From Stomoxys calcitrans (Eukaryota; Arthropoda; Insecta; Diptera; Muscidae), in contig NC_081553.1 in NCBI RefSeq assembly GCF_963082655.1, positions 33,831,978-33,895,977 on the forward strand: DNA of 64,000 bases, given 5' to 3'. The notes beneath the pieces are model-generated. The model ran no database searches. It worked only from the letters and a program-made list of their open reading frames with translations, and had not been told where the DNA came from. Positions 24,476-36,134 of this stretch are shown piece after piece. Numbering within the stretch: the first letter of the stretch is position 1; every line of letters begins with the position of its first letter. The translations under genes and the position numbers were made by a program.

Positions 24476-25076
24476 CCTAACGTTGACGACCCACGCCAAC
24501 GAAAAAATTACCATAATTTGCGGATCTGCACCTAGAATTTCTGCACTCTCTAAAGAGAAGATGCAGTATACGCGCTGGCGGATTTATTAGAGGAGTACAA
24601 GGCAGTTATTATCGCCTTACAGGAAGTGCGATGGACTGGGAATGGAGTCACTACATCACCAAACGGTGACGAACTTTACTTTAGCTGCCATAACACTAGG
24701 CATGAATCTGGCTGTGGATTTGTGGTTAGACGGAGACGGAAACACCTTGTCTCAAGCTTTAGTCCGGTGGGTGAGAGGCTAACCACAATACGCATAAAAA
24801 CCAAATTCGTCAACATCAGCCTTATTTATGCCCATGCCCCGACGAAAGACAGAGACGAGCAAACCAAGGATATGTCCTACGAGCGCCTAGGGAGAAAATA
24901 TGACCGCTGCCCGCCCATGATATTAAAATCGTTTTGGGAGATTTTAATGCGAAGATAGGAAAGGAAGACAACTTTGGCACAACAGTCGGAAAGTTTAGCC
25001 TCCACCAGATAACGTCCTGTAATGAGTTGAGGCTGATAGATTTCGCCGCAACAAAAAATACGGTTACAAACCCACT

Positions 25077-25204
25077 TTGACAATTTTAGGTCCATTGTGA
25101 TACCACAGTAGCGACAGACCAAGACTTCTGGAGGGAATCGAACCCACGACCTCTGCACTAATAATCCGAGCACGCTACCAAATCGGCTACCGGAGCGCCA
25201 ACAT
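25077..25204 (-). mobile_element. SINE-2, tRNA-derived short element
   Basis: Read on the minus strand it begins GGCGCTCCGGTAGCCGATTT and has a B-box GTGGGTTCGATTCC about 50 bases in, followed by a short tail ending GTGGTATCACAATGGACC. The A-box is weak. The cloverleaf anticodon arm does not pair well, so this is a tRNA-like SINE head and not a tRNA gene. It interrupts the RTE endonuclease. Confidence 0.65.
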
Positions 25205-25208
25205 GGTA

Positions 25209-25440
25209 ATGGGTTGCCCAAAAAGTAATTGCGGATTTTTCATATAGTCGGCGTTGACAAATTTTTTCACAGCTTGTGACTCTGTAATTGCTTTCTTCTG
25301 TCAGTTATCAGCTGTTACTTTTAACTTGCTTTAGAAAAAAAGTGTAAAAAAGTATATATGATTAAAGTTCATTCTAAGTTTTATTAAAAATGCATTTACT
25401 TTCTTTTTAAAAATCCGCAATTACTTTTTGGGCAACCCAA
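25209..25440 (+). mobile_element. MITE-1 copy 5
   Basis: 232 bp, TA at 25207-25208 and 25441-25442, left edge ATGGGTTGCCC. It lies immediately beside SINE-2 inside the RTE-like LINE. Confidence 0.9.
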
Positions 25441-25492
25441 TAGTTAGTTGCACCAGATTTCAACATAACAATATTCACAAAGCCACATGGCA

Positions 25493-25817
25493 AATTCAAA
25501 TTGCAAAGTTTTATCCATGAACATTCCACCAAGGAACAGGAGCAAACTTCTCACATATCAATGCAAGTGCAGTCCGATTCAAGTTTAAGCTCAATGATAA
25601 GGGACCTCCTTTTTATAGCCGAGTCCGAACGGCGTGCCGCAGTGCGACACCTCATTGGAGAGAAGTTTTACATGGCATAGTACCTCACATATGTCGCCAG
25701 CATTAGGAGGGGAAAATCACAGGGGAAAATTTTTTTCTGATTGTCTTGCCAGGATTCGAACCCAGGTGTTCAGCGTCATAGGCGGACATGCTAACCTCTG
25801 CGCTACGGTGGACTCCT
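25493..25817 (-). mobile_element. SINE-1, full length with target-site duplication
   Basis: The 325-bp reference copy. On the minus strand the head carries an A-box TAGCGCAGAGG and B-box GGGTTCGAATCC, a tRNA-derived pol III promoter. The body has TGTGAGGTACTATGCCATGT, CGCACTGCGGCACGCCGTTC and CTTATCATTGAGCTTAAACT blocks. The tail is TGGAATGTTCATGG. CAAAGCCACATGGCA flanks it exactly at 25478-25492 and 25818-25832, a 15-bp target-site duplication. That proves retrotransposition and gives the ends. Confidence 0.95.
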
Positions 25818-26293
25818 CAAAGCCACATGGCACCCCATCAAAACACAAGGATTCAAATTGATCACATTGCGATAGATTGAAGGCATTCATCCAGCGTGTT
25901 AGATGTACGATCGATTTGTGGAGCGAATATAGAGTCGGATCATTACCTTGTTGCAGCAAAGGTTCGCACCCGTTTTAACATGGCAAAGAAAGTACGTTCT
26001 GACACTGCACGAAAGCTGGCCATTGAAAAGCTACAAACACAACAAATGGCAAAGGCATACTCCCCTCGACTATCCCAACTGCTTGATGAAAGCACTCCTT
26101 GTTCCGATGATATAATGGCGCAGTGGCAAACAATTGCCCACTCCATGGAAAATGTACTTGGGTACCGGAAACATGTCCCAAGAAACCCATGGTACGACCA
26201 AGAGTGTCGAAATGCTACTGAAGCCAAGAGTGCGGCGTATAGAGCAAACCTGCAATCAGTAGCAACGTACCAGATGAAGGAATGGTATTGGGG

Positions 26294-27127
26294 GAAAAGG
26301 AGGGAGGAGAAACGTCTCTTTCACAGAAAGAAAAAGGAAATGGAAAGAAGTGAGTGTGAGCGTATTGAGATGTACAGGAGTCAGCATGAAGTTCGGAAAT
26401 TCTACCAAAGAATTAAACATCAAACCGATGGCTTTGGTGCAGGCACATCCTCCTGCAGAGACATTAAACGAAATCTGACAACTGACACAGATAGCACGCT
26501 GAGGATATGGAAAGAACAAATTTAACCAACTGCTAGTGTCCGATGTTGGCGGCGAAGAGGATACCGCACAACCACTCCCTGATGATGGTATAGAATGTTT
26601 ACCTCCTAGTCAGAATGAGGTTCAAGTAGCAATGACTCAGCTGAAGAACAACAAGGCAGCAGGAGCCGATGGGTTGCCCGCTGAATTATTTAGGACCGAA
26701 GGTAACGGCAGAAAAGGAGAGAGGAGAAACGTCTATTGCGCACAAAGAAAAAGGAAATGGAAGGACGTGAGTGTGAGCAAATTGAGATTTTCAGGAGTCA
26801 GCATGAAGTTCGGATTCTACCAAAGAATTAAATATCAAACCGATGGCTTTGGGGCAGGCACATCCTCCTGCAGAGACATTAACGGAAATCTGATAACTGA
26901 CATAGATAGCACGCTGTGAATATGGAAAGAACATTTTACCCAACTGCTAGAGTCCGACGTTGGCGGCAAAGAGGATACCGCACAACCACTCCCTGATGTT
27001 GGTACAGAATGTTTACCTCCTAGTCAGAATGAGGTCCAAGTAGCAGAAACCCGACTAAAGAACAACAAGGCAACAGGAGCCGATGGGTTGCCTGCTGAAC
27101 TATTTAAGACCGTTGGCGACACGCTGG
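26294..27127. repeat. 417-bp tandem duplication inside the RTE-like LINE
   Basis: GGAGAAACGTCT occurs at about 26306 and 26723, and the sequence that follows runs in parallel through TACCAAAGAATTAAA, GGCACATCCTCCTGCAGAGA and GAGGATACCGCACAACCACT to GAGCCGATGGGTTGCC. The copies have diverged by point changes and indels, so the event is not recent. It repeats the linker and first RT block. Confidence 0.9.
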
Positions 27128-27437
27128 TATGGCGTATGCACCAGCTTATCTGCGCAATCTGGGTAAAAAACACATACCCGATGATTGGAACCTCAGCATA
27201 CTATGGCCCGTACACAAGAAAGGAGACAAGACGGAAAGTTTCAGCTACAGAGGAACAATTTTTCTCCCCATCGCATACAAGATGCTATCCAGCGTACTGT
27301 GTGAAATATTAAAACCTAAAGTCAATGAGATAATTGGGCCCTATCAATGCTGCTTTAGACGTGGTAAACCTGCCCTAGACCAGATATTCACACTGCACCA
27401 AATACGGAAAAGAACCGAGAAGGACAAATCAATACCT

Positions 27438-27719
27438 GCAGATGCAAATTTTGCCCATTCCGCTAAGAGACAGGGGAAAACTTCTTATATAACAACGAGT
27501 GCAGTTCGATTCAAGTTTTAAGCTCAATGATAAGGGGCCTACTTTTTACAGCCGAGTCCGAACGGTGTGCCACAGTTCTACACTTTTTTGGTGAGAAGTT
27601 TTACATGCCAGCATTAGGAGGGGAAAACCAATGAAATTTTTTTCTAATAGTCTCGCCAGAACTCAAGCCCAGGCGTTCAGCGTCATAGGCGGACATGCTA
27701 ACCTCTGTGCTATGGAGGC
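27438..27719 (-). mobile_element. SINE-1 copy in the RTE-like LINE
   Basis: Reversed SINE-1 with head (AGGCGTTCAGCGTCATAGGC in plus orientation), body and tail, 282 bp after internal loss. The uninterrupted LINE copy at about 55780-55800 shows the empty site, and a short duplication CAATACCT / CAACGCCT brackets the insertion. Confidence 0.88.
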
Positions 27720-28828
27720 CAACGCCTACCATCGCTTTATTTACTTCAAACCTGATTTCGATACCTCTTTGTGTTCAAAGGTATTTCAAGCCATGTCTGA
27801 GTTTGGTATCCCTGCAAAATGAATAAAACTCTGCAGAATGACACTTGCTGACACGTGTTCCTCAGTAAGAATAGGAAAGAATCTCTCGGAACTATTTAAT
27901 ACCCAACGAGGTTTCAGACAAGGAGACAGCCTATCGTGTGATCTCTTTAATATCCTGCTGGAGAAGATTATACGAGATGCAGATGTGAATAGATGTGGCA
28001 CACTTATCACAAGAGAACACATGCTACTCGCCTATGCCGACGACATCGAAATCATAGGTCGGTCACCGGAAGTAGTAACTGCAGCTTTTGAAAGAATCGA
28101 ATGAGAGTCAGTGAAAATGGGTCTGACAGTAAATGGAGATAAGACGAAATGGATGGTTTCAACTCCCAAAAAGCCTAGCACAACCGAGCAGATAAAGAAA
28201 ATGGAGAAATTTGGGAACCACAACTTTGAGATAGTCAGTACCTTTATCTACCTTGGCACCGCCATAACCTAAACGAATGACACCAGTTTTGAGAATAATA
28301 CTGGCAAACAGATGCTACTTTGGATAAAGTAAGCAGTTTAGAAACAAGGGCACTCCTTGACAGACGTAGATTACACTGTACAAGACACTGATATTACCCG
28401 TGTTGTTATATGGTCCTGAGGCATGGGTACTTGTGAAATCGAGGCAGTACTTGGAGTGTTTGAGAGAAAGATTCTTTGTAAAATATATGGACCAGTTTGC
28501 GTTAATGGAGAATAAAGGCGTAGTACGAACTATGAGCTGTATGAGCTGTATGACGACGACAGCATAGTTACACGTAACAAAATGCAACGGCAGCATTGGC
28601 TAGGTCATGTTGTCAGAATGGAAGAAAAAGCTTCAGCAAAAAAGTCTTTTGAAGGAGAACATGGTGGTACACGCAAACCGGGAAGACCGAAACCACGATG
28701 GAGAGATCAAGTGGTGGGAGACACCTCGATACTTGATGTCAGAGTTTATAAAAAGAGCACGGAAAGTCGAGGCGCTCAGAACGCTATTCTAACTTCGGCT
28801 AGTGGAACAAATGTGCAGTCATAGCCTA

Positions 28829-28852
28829 TTAAAGTAAAGTAAAGTAAGTAAG
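28829..28852 (+). repeat. RTE 3' microsatellite tail
   Basis: Short tandem TAAAG/TAAG units directly follow the end of the ORF2 C-terminal remnant. RTE-type LINEs commonly end in such short tandem tails rather than poly-A. Confidence 0.7.
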
Positions 28853-29405
28853 ATCCCGTTATCGAAAACGCCAAAAAAGATTTTCTTAGGCTTATGTCTT
28901 GCAAATCTTACCATACCTATGTCGGAAATTATACTTAAATCAAATTTTGTATATCGGTTTCCCCGATGACCACCACAATATCAAAAAAGTTTGCTAGAAA
29001 TCGGTTCAGATTTAAATATAGCTCCTATATATATGTTCGTCCGATATTGAGATAAATTGCTATAATGTGCTCATTTGTTAACCGATTCTCTCAAAATTTG
29101 GCAAGAACGATTTTCTTATGTCTTCTAATATTACTGGTGAATTTCATAGAAATCGGTTCAGGTTTATATAGCTGCCACATATGTATTTAGCCCGACTTTC
29201 ACTGAGAGGGTTACTGCAAAAACTTTATTGACCAATTGTGCCAAAATTGTGCACAACTCCTGCCTCGATGACTCGACGACGGGTTTTTTACTAACCCATC
29301 AAAATTGGTTCAGAAGTAAATATAGCTTACACTTTGTACCTGTGGTATAGGTGTAGGGTATTATAAAGTCGGCACCAATTGGCTTTTGCCTTTCCTGCTG
29401 GTTTT
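28853..29405 (-). repeat. 153-D element, reversed, left-terminal half
   Basis: The right side reads GTGTAGGGTATTATAAAGTC then GGCACC and GCCTTTCCTGCTGG, the inverse of the 153-D left end at 51186. Inside are TAGAAATCGGTTCAG and ATATAGCTCC boxes. The array is short and decayed and the other end is not visible. Confidence 0.7.
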
Positions 29406-30300
29406 AAAATTTCCTTTTCATAGAAATTCTATTGACCTAAGTACACGCATGTCTAGGCTACTCATTCTTACTTGCTGCTTGTGTTTTCAACTATGTTTTC
29501 ACTAAAAACACACTCTGTTATCCTTACGTATATCTCGTAAGAAATCACATCAATGTGAAAGGAACAACACATTCAACGGCGGCACCACCAACACCTTTAC
29601 ACGCCACATTTTATAATGAAAAACCAAAAAAAATGTGTTTGATCATATAGATCGATCATACATGAAAATGAAAATCGTGCACCATACGTTTTGTGTAAAT
29701 CATGTCAATATTTTGGTGCTGAAATCTTGCTGCTCTGGAGATGCTCCTGCTGCCAGTCCATAGCATGTTAACATGCTTGAAGGTGTTGTTGCCTTAGTAC
29801 AGACATCGCAATGTGACGATAAAGAAAGGATGGCATGCAAAACTATGCTGCTATCATGAAACTAAGTTACATACGTGCTCTCTTGCAAGCCATGTAGAGG
29901 CTTTTTGTAAGGAGAACTTGAAAGAAACAAACAACTCCACGTTTTGGTCTGTACTGCGTTGAGATATCAGTAGATATAGAAATAGTTTTGCATATGAATA
30001 TTCATATGGATTTTTTTTTTTTGTGGTTCAAAAAAAGTACTGAAAACAAAAAAGACTAGTTTAAAGTGAAGCATAACCAGATAGCAATTTTTCCCTTGGT
30101 TTTGTTTTTCAAGCACGTGCATCATTTTCTAGCAACAGCCTGTACGACTCTGCAAAACATGATAAGCGTTGGCAAGTTAAAATCACGCTAGCTAGCATCA
30201 AAAAAATAAAGTTTAACGCCAAGAAAACTGGCATTATATCCGGAAAATGGAGTGAAATCTTGGAAAATGCCCTTCATAAAAAGTAAAGAAAAAACAAAAA
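29406..30300. other. Spacer
   Basis: AT-rich, with poly-T near 30010 and A-rich tracts. No gene or known repeat was recognised. Confidence 0.5.
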
Positions 30301-30303
30301 AAA

Positions 30304-32117
30304 CAAGCAAAAGCGTGCTAAGTTCGGCCGGGCCGAATCTTATATATCCTCCACCATGGAGCGCATTTGTCGAGTTCTTTTCTCGGCATCTCTTCTTAGT
30401 CAAAAAATTATATAAGAAAAGATTTGCTCTGCTATTAGAGCGATAACAAGATATGATCCGGTTTAGACCATTATATGTTGGAGATCTCTGTGAAATGTCA
30501 GCCAATACGAATAAGAATTGCGCCCTTTGGGGGCTCAAGAAGTAAAATAGAGAGATCGATTTATATGAGAGCTGTATCGGGCTATAGACCGATTCAGATC
30601 ATAATAAACCCGTATATTGATGGTCATGAGAGGATCCGTCGTACAAAATTTCAGGCAAATCGGATAATAATTGCGACCTCGAGAGGCTCAAGAAGTCAAG
30701 ATCCCAGATAGGTTTATATGACAGCTATATCAGGTTATGGACCTATTTGAAACATACTTAGCACAGTTGTTAGAAGTGATAAGTGAGGAAAATTGCTTAA
30801 TTTATACCCCCACAGTAGCTTCATCGAAATATTGCCCGATTTGGATCAAATTCTGCACGTACACTGGGTGGTCTGATTATTCATTATTCCATTTTGTAGA
30901 ACAAAATATTGCTTTTTTTTGGTTGCGATATCCAAATATAGACCGATCTGAACCATATACGACACGGATGTCGAAAGGCCTAACATAAGTCACTGTGTCA
31001 AATTTCAGCGAAATCGAATTATTAGTGCGCTTTTCAGGGGGTCAAGACTTTAAATCGAGAGATCGGTCTATATGACAGCTATATCCAAATCTGTACCGAT
31101 CTGGGCCAAATCAAAGAAGAATGTCGAAGGGCCTAACATAACTCGCTGACCCAAATTTCGAAGACACCGGACAATAAATAAGCCTTTTATGATCCCAAAA
31201 CCTTAAATCAAGAGATCGGTCTATATGGCAGCTATATCCAAATCTGGACCGATCTTGGACAAATTGCAGAAGGATGTCGAGGGGACTAACACAACACACT
31301 GTCCCAAATAGGGGCGACATCGAACAATAAATGTGGCTTTTATGGGCCTAAAACCCTAAATCGGAGGATCGGTCTATATGGCAGCTATATCCAAATCTGG
31401 ACCGATCTGAGCCAAATTGACGAAGGATGTCGAAGGGCTAAACACAACTCACTATCCCAAATTTCAGCAAAATCGCATAATAAATGTAGCTTATATGGGA
31501 CTAAGACCCCAAATCGAAGGATTGGTCTATATGGCAGCTTTATACAAATTTGGACCGATTTAGGACAAATTGACGAAGGATGCTGGAGAGCCAAACACAA
31601 CTCAATATCCTAAATTTTAGCAAAATCGGATAATAAATGTGGGTTTTATGGGCCTGAAACCCTAAATCGGAGGATCGGTCTATATGGCAGCTATATCCAA
31701 ATCTAGACCGATCTGAGCCAAATTGAGGAAGGATGTCTAAGGGCCAAACACAACTCACTGTCCCAAATTTCAGCAAAATCGGATAATAAATATGGCTTTT
31801 ATTGGCCTAAGACCCTAAATCGGCTAATCGTTCTATATGGGTGCTATATCAAGATATAGTCCAATATAGCCCATCTTCGAACTCAATCTGATTGTGGACA
31901 AAAAAAGATTCTGTGCAAAGTTTCAGCTCAATATCTCTAATTTTGAAGCCTGTAGCGTGATTTCAACAGACAGACGGACGGACATGGCTAGATCGTCTTA
32001 GATTTTACGCTGATCAAAAATATATATACTTTATAGGGTCGGAAATGGATATTTCGATGTGTTGCAAACGGAATGATAAAATGAATATACCCCCATCCTT
32101 CGGTGGTGGGTATAAAA
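30304..32117 (+). mobile_element. Chimeric 153-A/153-B element
   Basis: The left end and first two to three units are 153-A (AACAAGCAAAAGCGTGCTAA, TATATCCTCCACCATGGA, GGCTCAAGAAGTC). A changeover occurs at about 30770-30960. The rest of the array is 153-B (ACAACTCACTGTCCCAAATT, CCTAAATCGGAGGATCGG), and the right end is B-type: GACGGACGGACA, TATATATACTTTATAGGGTC, ATTTCGATGTGTTGCAAACG and CGGTGGTGGGTATAAA. The ends no longer match as inverted repeats. Confidence 0.87.
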
Positions 32118-32504
32118 AGATCGACAAAAGCGAATTTACTGTCCCAAATTTTGGCACTATCGGACAATAAATGCGCTTCTTATGGGCCAAAAACCTGAAA
32201 TCGAGAGATCGGTCTATATGGTACTCATATCCAAATCTGGACCGATCTTAGCCAAATTAGAGAGGAAGATCGATTGGCCCAACATAACTCACTGTCCCAA
32301 ATTTCAGCAAAATCGGATAATAAATGTGGCTTTTATTGGCCTAAGACCCTAAATCGGCGGATCGGTCTATATGGGGGCTATATCAAGATATAGTCAAATA
32401 TAGCCCATCTTCGAACTTAACCTGCTTACGGACAAAAAAAGAATCTGTGTAAAGTTTCATCTCAATATCTCTATTTTAAAAGACTGTAGCGTGATTTCAA
32501 TTCT
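32118..32504 (+). repeat. 153-B fragment
   Basis: About two B units plus the post-array segment, cut off at GTAGCGTGATTTCAA just before the microsatellite. It begins directly at the end of the preceding element. Confidence 0.8.
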
Positions 32505-32524
32505 GCCCGTAGCCGGGCAGAATT
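32499..32524. repeat. Perfect 11-bp stem, 4-base loop
   Basis: AATTCTGCCCG, loop TAGC, CGGGCAGAATT. It lies exactly between a truncated 153-B piece and a mariner element. There is no T-tract or gene that would make it a terminator. Confidence 0.8.
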
Positions 32525-32558
32525 TTCACACTTAAGTGACAGTTGTGATTCGGAAATA

Positions 32559-33415
32559 CGAGGGTTGTCTTTTATATTTCGGGATTGGAAAACCCTTGTG
32601 TTGCTATCTGATAACTGACAGCTCTATCATAAAGTTTGACATTTTTGTGGTTATACGTACTCAGAACGTTTTGACATACGAGCGCAATTTGTGTTGTTTA
32701 TAGTAACATCTTGCCCAAAAAAAAATGGAATTAAATCGTGAACATTTTTGTGCGATTACTCTTTACAACTTTCGACGTGGATTAACTCAATAACAGTGCA
32801 TCGATGAAATTAATTACATTTTTGGCCATGAAGCTCCATCAAGGACCAGTGTTTATCGATGGTATGGCTAATTCAACCGAGGTCGTTGTTCACTCCAAGA
32901 CGTGTTTCGTAGAGATCGTCTAAAATCAGTTGGTGTTCCAGAAACCATTGATGCTGTGCACCAACTGACATTGCAGGATCGTCATGGGACCAATCGTGAG
33001 ATTGGGACATCCTTAGGCATTAGTGGGACCAGCATACGTTCAATATTGCATAAACACTTGACCGTCAATAAAAATATGTTCGCGTTGGATCCCACACACT
33101 TTGTCAATCTCTCTCAAAAAAAAAAGGCTCGTGTCGATTGAAGAAATTCTCTAAAAATACGAAACAACTGCATTTTTGAGCACTCAAAATATCGATTTGA
33201 TGGTCATCCGCCTTATAGTTCTGACTTGCTACGAAACTGAGAGGTCAACGTTTTTCGACACCTGAAGAAGCGTTTGATGCGTTCAGAATGCATGTTTTGG
33301 AGATACCTCACTTGCTTGGGGAAAGCTTTTGGTACCCAAGTGCGAATTTCGCTGTGCAATAGTTTCTGTCGAATGGAACAATAATCACAACCCCTCAAGG
33401 CCCAAGAACATCAGG
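32559..33415 (+). pseudogene. mariner transposase, internally deleted
   Basis: TA then CGAGGGTTGTCTTTTATATT marks the 5' end. From the ATG near 32725 the frame gives MELNREHFCAITLYNFRRGL, a stop, EAPSRTSVYRWYG, a stop, then FNRGRCSLQDVFRRDRLKSV, QDRHGTNREIGTSLGISGTS and FALDPTHFVNLSQKKKARVD. This is the mariner N-terminal helix-turn-helix region. The sequence then jumps to TAFLSTQNIDLM-like (about 33172) and a C-terminal HVLEIP, so the catalytic DDE core has been deleted. No 3' inverted repeat is seen before the MITE at 33432. Confidence 0.85.
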
Positions 33416-33431
33416 GAGATCGGTGTATATA

Positions 33432-33668
33432 TTGGGTTGCCCAAAAAGTAATTGCGGATTTTTCATATAGTCGGCGTTGACAAATACTTTCAACGGCTTG
33501 TGACTCTGTAATTGCATTCTTTCTTCTGTCAGTTATCAGCTGTTACTTTTAGCTTGCTTTAGAAAAAAAGTGTAAAAAAGTATATTTGATTATAGTCCAT
33601 TCTAAGTTTTATTAAAAATGCATTTAGTTTCTTTTAAAAAATCCGCATTTACTTTTTGGGCAACCCAA
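33432..33668 (+). mobile_element. MITE-1 copy 6
   Basis: 237 bp, TA at 33430-33431 and 33669-33670, both inverted repeats almost intact. Confidence 0.93.
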
Positions 33669-33670
33669 TA

Positions 33671-34780
33671 TGATATAAACTGATTTTGCACCATATAAAT
33701 GCTGGAATTCTTGGCAGAGGTCATCAGATTTTATTTAAGCTAAATCGAATCGTAAACAACTACATCCTCTAAAGACGCAAGCGAAACATGGACTGATTTG
33801 AATCATTTACTATCCCAACCGATCTGCAATAATAAAAATTGTTTGCGCATCAATTGAAGCATGTAGCTTAACGCGTTCGAAAACTTATTGGGCCCAACAA
33901 CAATATTTCGGAATGATTATATAAGTATCTTATAGTAGAGGTAAAAAAAAAATCTACATTTTTGATAGTTTCATTTAAAACATGGTCTTATTTCCTTTAA
34001 AGCCCCTAATCCTGTTCCTTGTTCCTTATCATTTTAGCCCCATTAGCGCCATCCTTACCCACAATCATATTAATATGGAAGTGGCACATCAAACCGATAA
34101 CTCATACACCTGAGCCAAAGAGCTTGAGGCAACTGCAGCATAATGTGAAACAGGTGCATGCCACCAGCACAAGCTCACGCGCCATTACCAAAACTGCACT
34201 CTCGCAGATGCATGGGAACACATTCAACCCAAAAAAAGAAATAAAAAAAAAGAAAACGAAACAAATATTCGAAGCACTTGTAGCAACTACTTCCACATCT
34301 CGTTGAGAAATCGTTCAGAGACCACAAATGTATTTTGCCAAAGGCACTAAACGAGATCGTGCAACGATAACGCTTAACTTTAATAAAAACTCAAAAACAA
34401 AGTTTCTTCCTTTAGCATCATCGGTTATAAAAAAAAATACTCTTGCCTCTTTAGCTTTATCAAACGAAAAGAAACCAAGATGAAGAAAAATTGAAGCTAC
34501 GAAACCTAGCTCTCATATGAAGAGTTAAACAAACAACTGCAGCAAGCCATCACAGCAGGCTAGTGAGCGTTATTCAAGTCAAGTTGTAAAGAAATTAATG
34601 AGAGATTAAGTTTTAAGTAGTCTCCCTCTCTCATATCCACCAATAGCAAAACAGTAAAAACATTTCATTATGAAGTCTTAAGAGTAAATTTATCTAAAGT
34701 TTTCTCTGTATTTTGAATACTCTTGGATAAAGTCTTAGTTTGGAGCCCACGATGAGAGTAAGGGTATAATTCAGGATTAA
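33671..34780. other. Spacer
   Basis: A-rich stretches around 34225-34260 and 34430. Open frames such as 34019-34306 have low-complexity translations and no recognised family. No repeat end was found. Confidence 0.5.
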
Positions 34781-36134
34781 GGATTGGATACCCACCACCT
34801 CGGCTATATATGTAAACCACCTTTCGTCAAAATCCGGTGCAAAACTCATAACTTATGTCCCATAGCAGAAATATGTGGAGGGGCTTAACTTAACTCTTTG
34901 TCCCAAATTTCGGCAACATCGGACAATAAATGCGCTTTTTATGGCCCCAAAACCTAAAACTGAGAGATAGGTCTATATGGCAGCTATATCCAAATCTGGA
35001 ACGACCAGTGCGATAATGCGGAAGTATGTCAAGGGGCTTAACTTAACTCACTGTCCCAAATTTCGGCGACATCGGACAATAAATGCGTGTTTTATGGGCC
35101 TAAGACCCTAAATTTGAGGATCGGTCTATATGGCAGCTATATCCAAATGTGAACCGATCTGAGCCAAATTGACGAAAGACGTTGTAGGGCCTAACACAAC
35201 GCACTGTCTCAAATCATAACAAAATCGGCTAATAAATGTGGCTTTTATGGGCCTAAGACCCTAAATTTGAGGATCGGTCTATATGGCAGCTATATCCAAA
35301 TCTGAACCGATCTGAGCCAATTTAACGAAGGAGGTCGGAGGGCCTAAGACAACTCACTGTCTCAAATCATGGCAAAATCGGCTAATAAATGTGGCTTTTA
35401 TGGGCCTAAGACCCTACATTTGAGGATCGGTCTATATGGCAGCTATATCCAAATCTGAACCGATCTGAGCCATATTGACGGAGGATGTCGAATGGCCCAA
35501 CACAACTCACTGTCTCAAATTTCAGCAAAATCGGATAATAAATGTGGCTTTTATGGGCCTAAGACCCCAAATCGGAGTATCGGTCTATATGGCAGCTATA
35601 TCCAAATCTAGACCGATCTAAGCCAAATTGACGGAGGATGTCGCTTTTATGGGCCTAAGACCCCAAATCGGAGGATCGGTCTATATGGCAGCTATATCCA
35701 AATCTAGACCGATCTAAGCCAAATTAACGGAGGATATTGGAGGTCCTAAGACAGCGCACTGTCCCAAATTTCAGCAAAATCGGATAATAAATGTGGCTTT
35801 TATGGACCTAAGACCCTAAATCGGCCGATCGGTCTATATGGGGGCTATATCAAGATATAGTCCGATATAGCCCATCTTTGAACTTAACCTGCTTATGGAC
35901 AAAAAAAGAATCTGTGCAAAGTTTCAGCTCAATATCGCAATTTTTAAAGGCTGTAGCGTGATTTCAACAGGCCGACGTACAGATGGACAGACGGACGGAC
36001 ATGTCTAGATCGTCTTAGATTTTTACGCTGATCAAGATTATATATACCTTATAGGGTCGGAAATGGATATTTCGATGTGTTGCAAACGGAATGACAAAAT
36101 GAATATACCCCCATCCTTTGGTGGTGGGTATAAA
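34781..36134 (+). repeat. 153-B element, nearly complete
   Basis: Begins at the GATACCCACCACCTCGG part of the left end, without the AACAAGTAAAA/hairpin segment. It then has six to seven units, one shortened near 35640. The full right end follows: AACAGGCCGACG, GGACAGACGGACGGACA, TTAGATTTTTACGCTGATCA, CCTTATAGGGTCGGAAATGG and TTTGGTGGTGGGTATAAAA. Confidence 0.9.

Larger units (their letters stand above)
24481..28852 (+). pseudogene. RTE-like LINE ORF2, multiply broken
   Basis: Starts inside the ORF just after a 153-A end (5'-truncated relative to the copy at 55469-56815). Endonuclease: ALQEVRWTGNGVTTSP (about 24615), FVNISLIYAHAPTKD (about 24810), IESDHYLVAAKVR (about 25930). Linker: NPWYDQECRNATEAKSAAYR (about 26190). 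RT: NNKAAGADGLPAELF (about 26650), NEIIGPYQCCFRRGKPALDQ (about 27325), RQGDSLSCDLFNILLEKIIRD (about 27915, overlapping segments), LAYADDIEIIGRS with YADD at 28033-28044. C-terminus: FIYLGTAIT and QHWLGHVVRMEEKA (about 28590), GRPKPRWRDQVV. It is interrupted by SINE-2, MITE-1 and two SINE-1 insertions and carries a 417-bp internal duplication. Catalytic YADD is intact here, but stops and frameshifts make it dead. RTE placement is by motif style. Confidence 0.88.

Noticed and set aside
25077..25204. Candidate tRNA gene on the minus strand
   Set aside because: The B-box is good, but the anticodon arm does not pair properly and a SINE-like tail follows, so it is annotated as SINE-2.
28033..28044. 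Possible active RTE because YADD is intact
   Set aside because: The element lacks its 5' end, contains four insertions and a duplication, and has in-frame stops.
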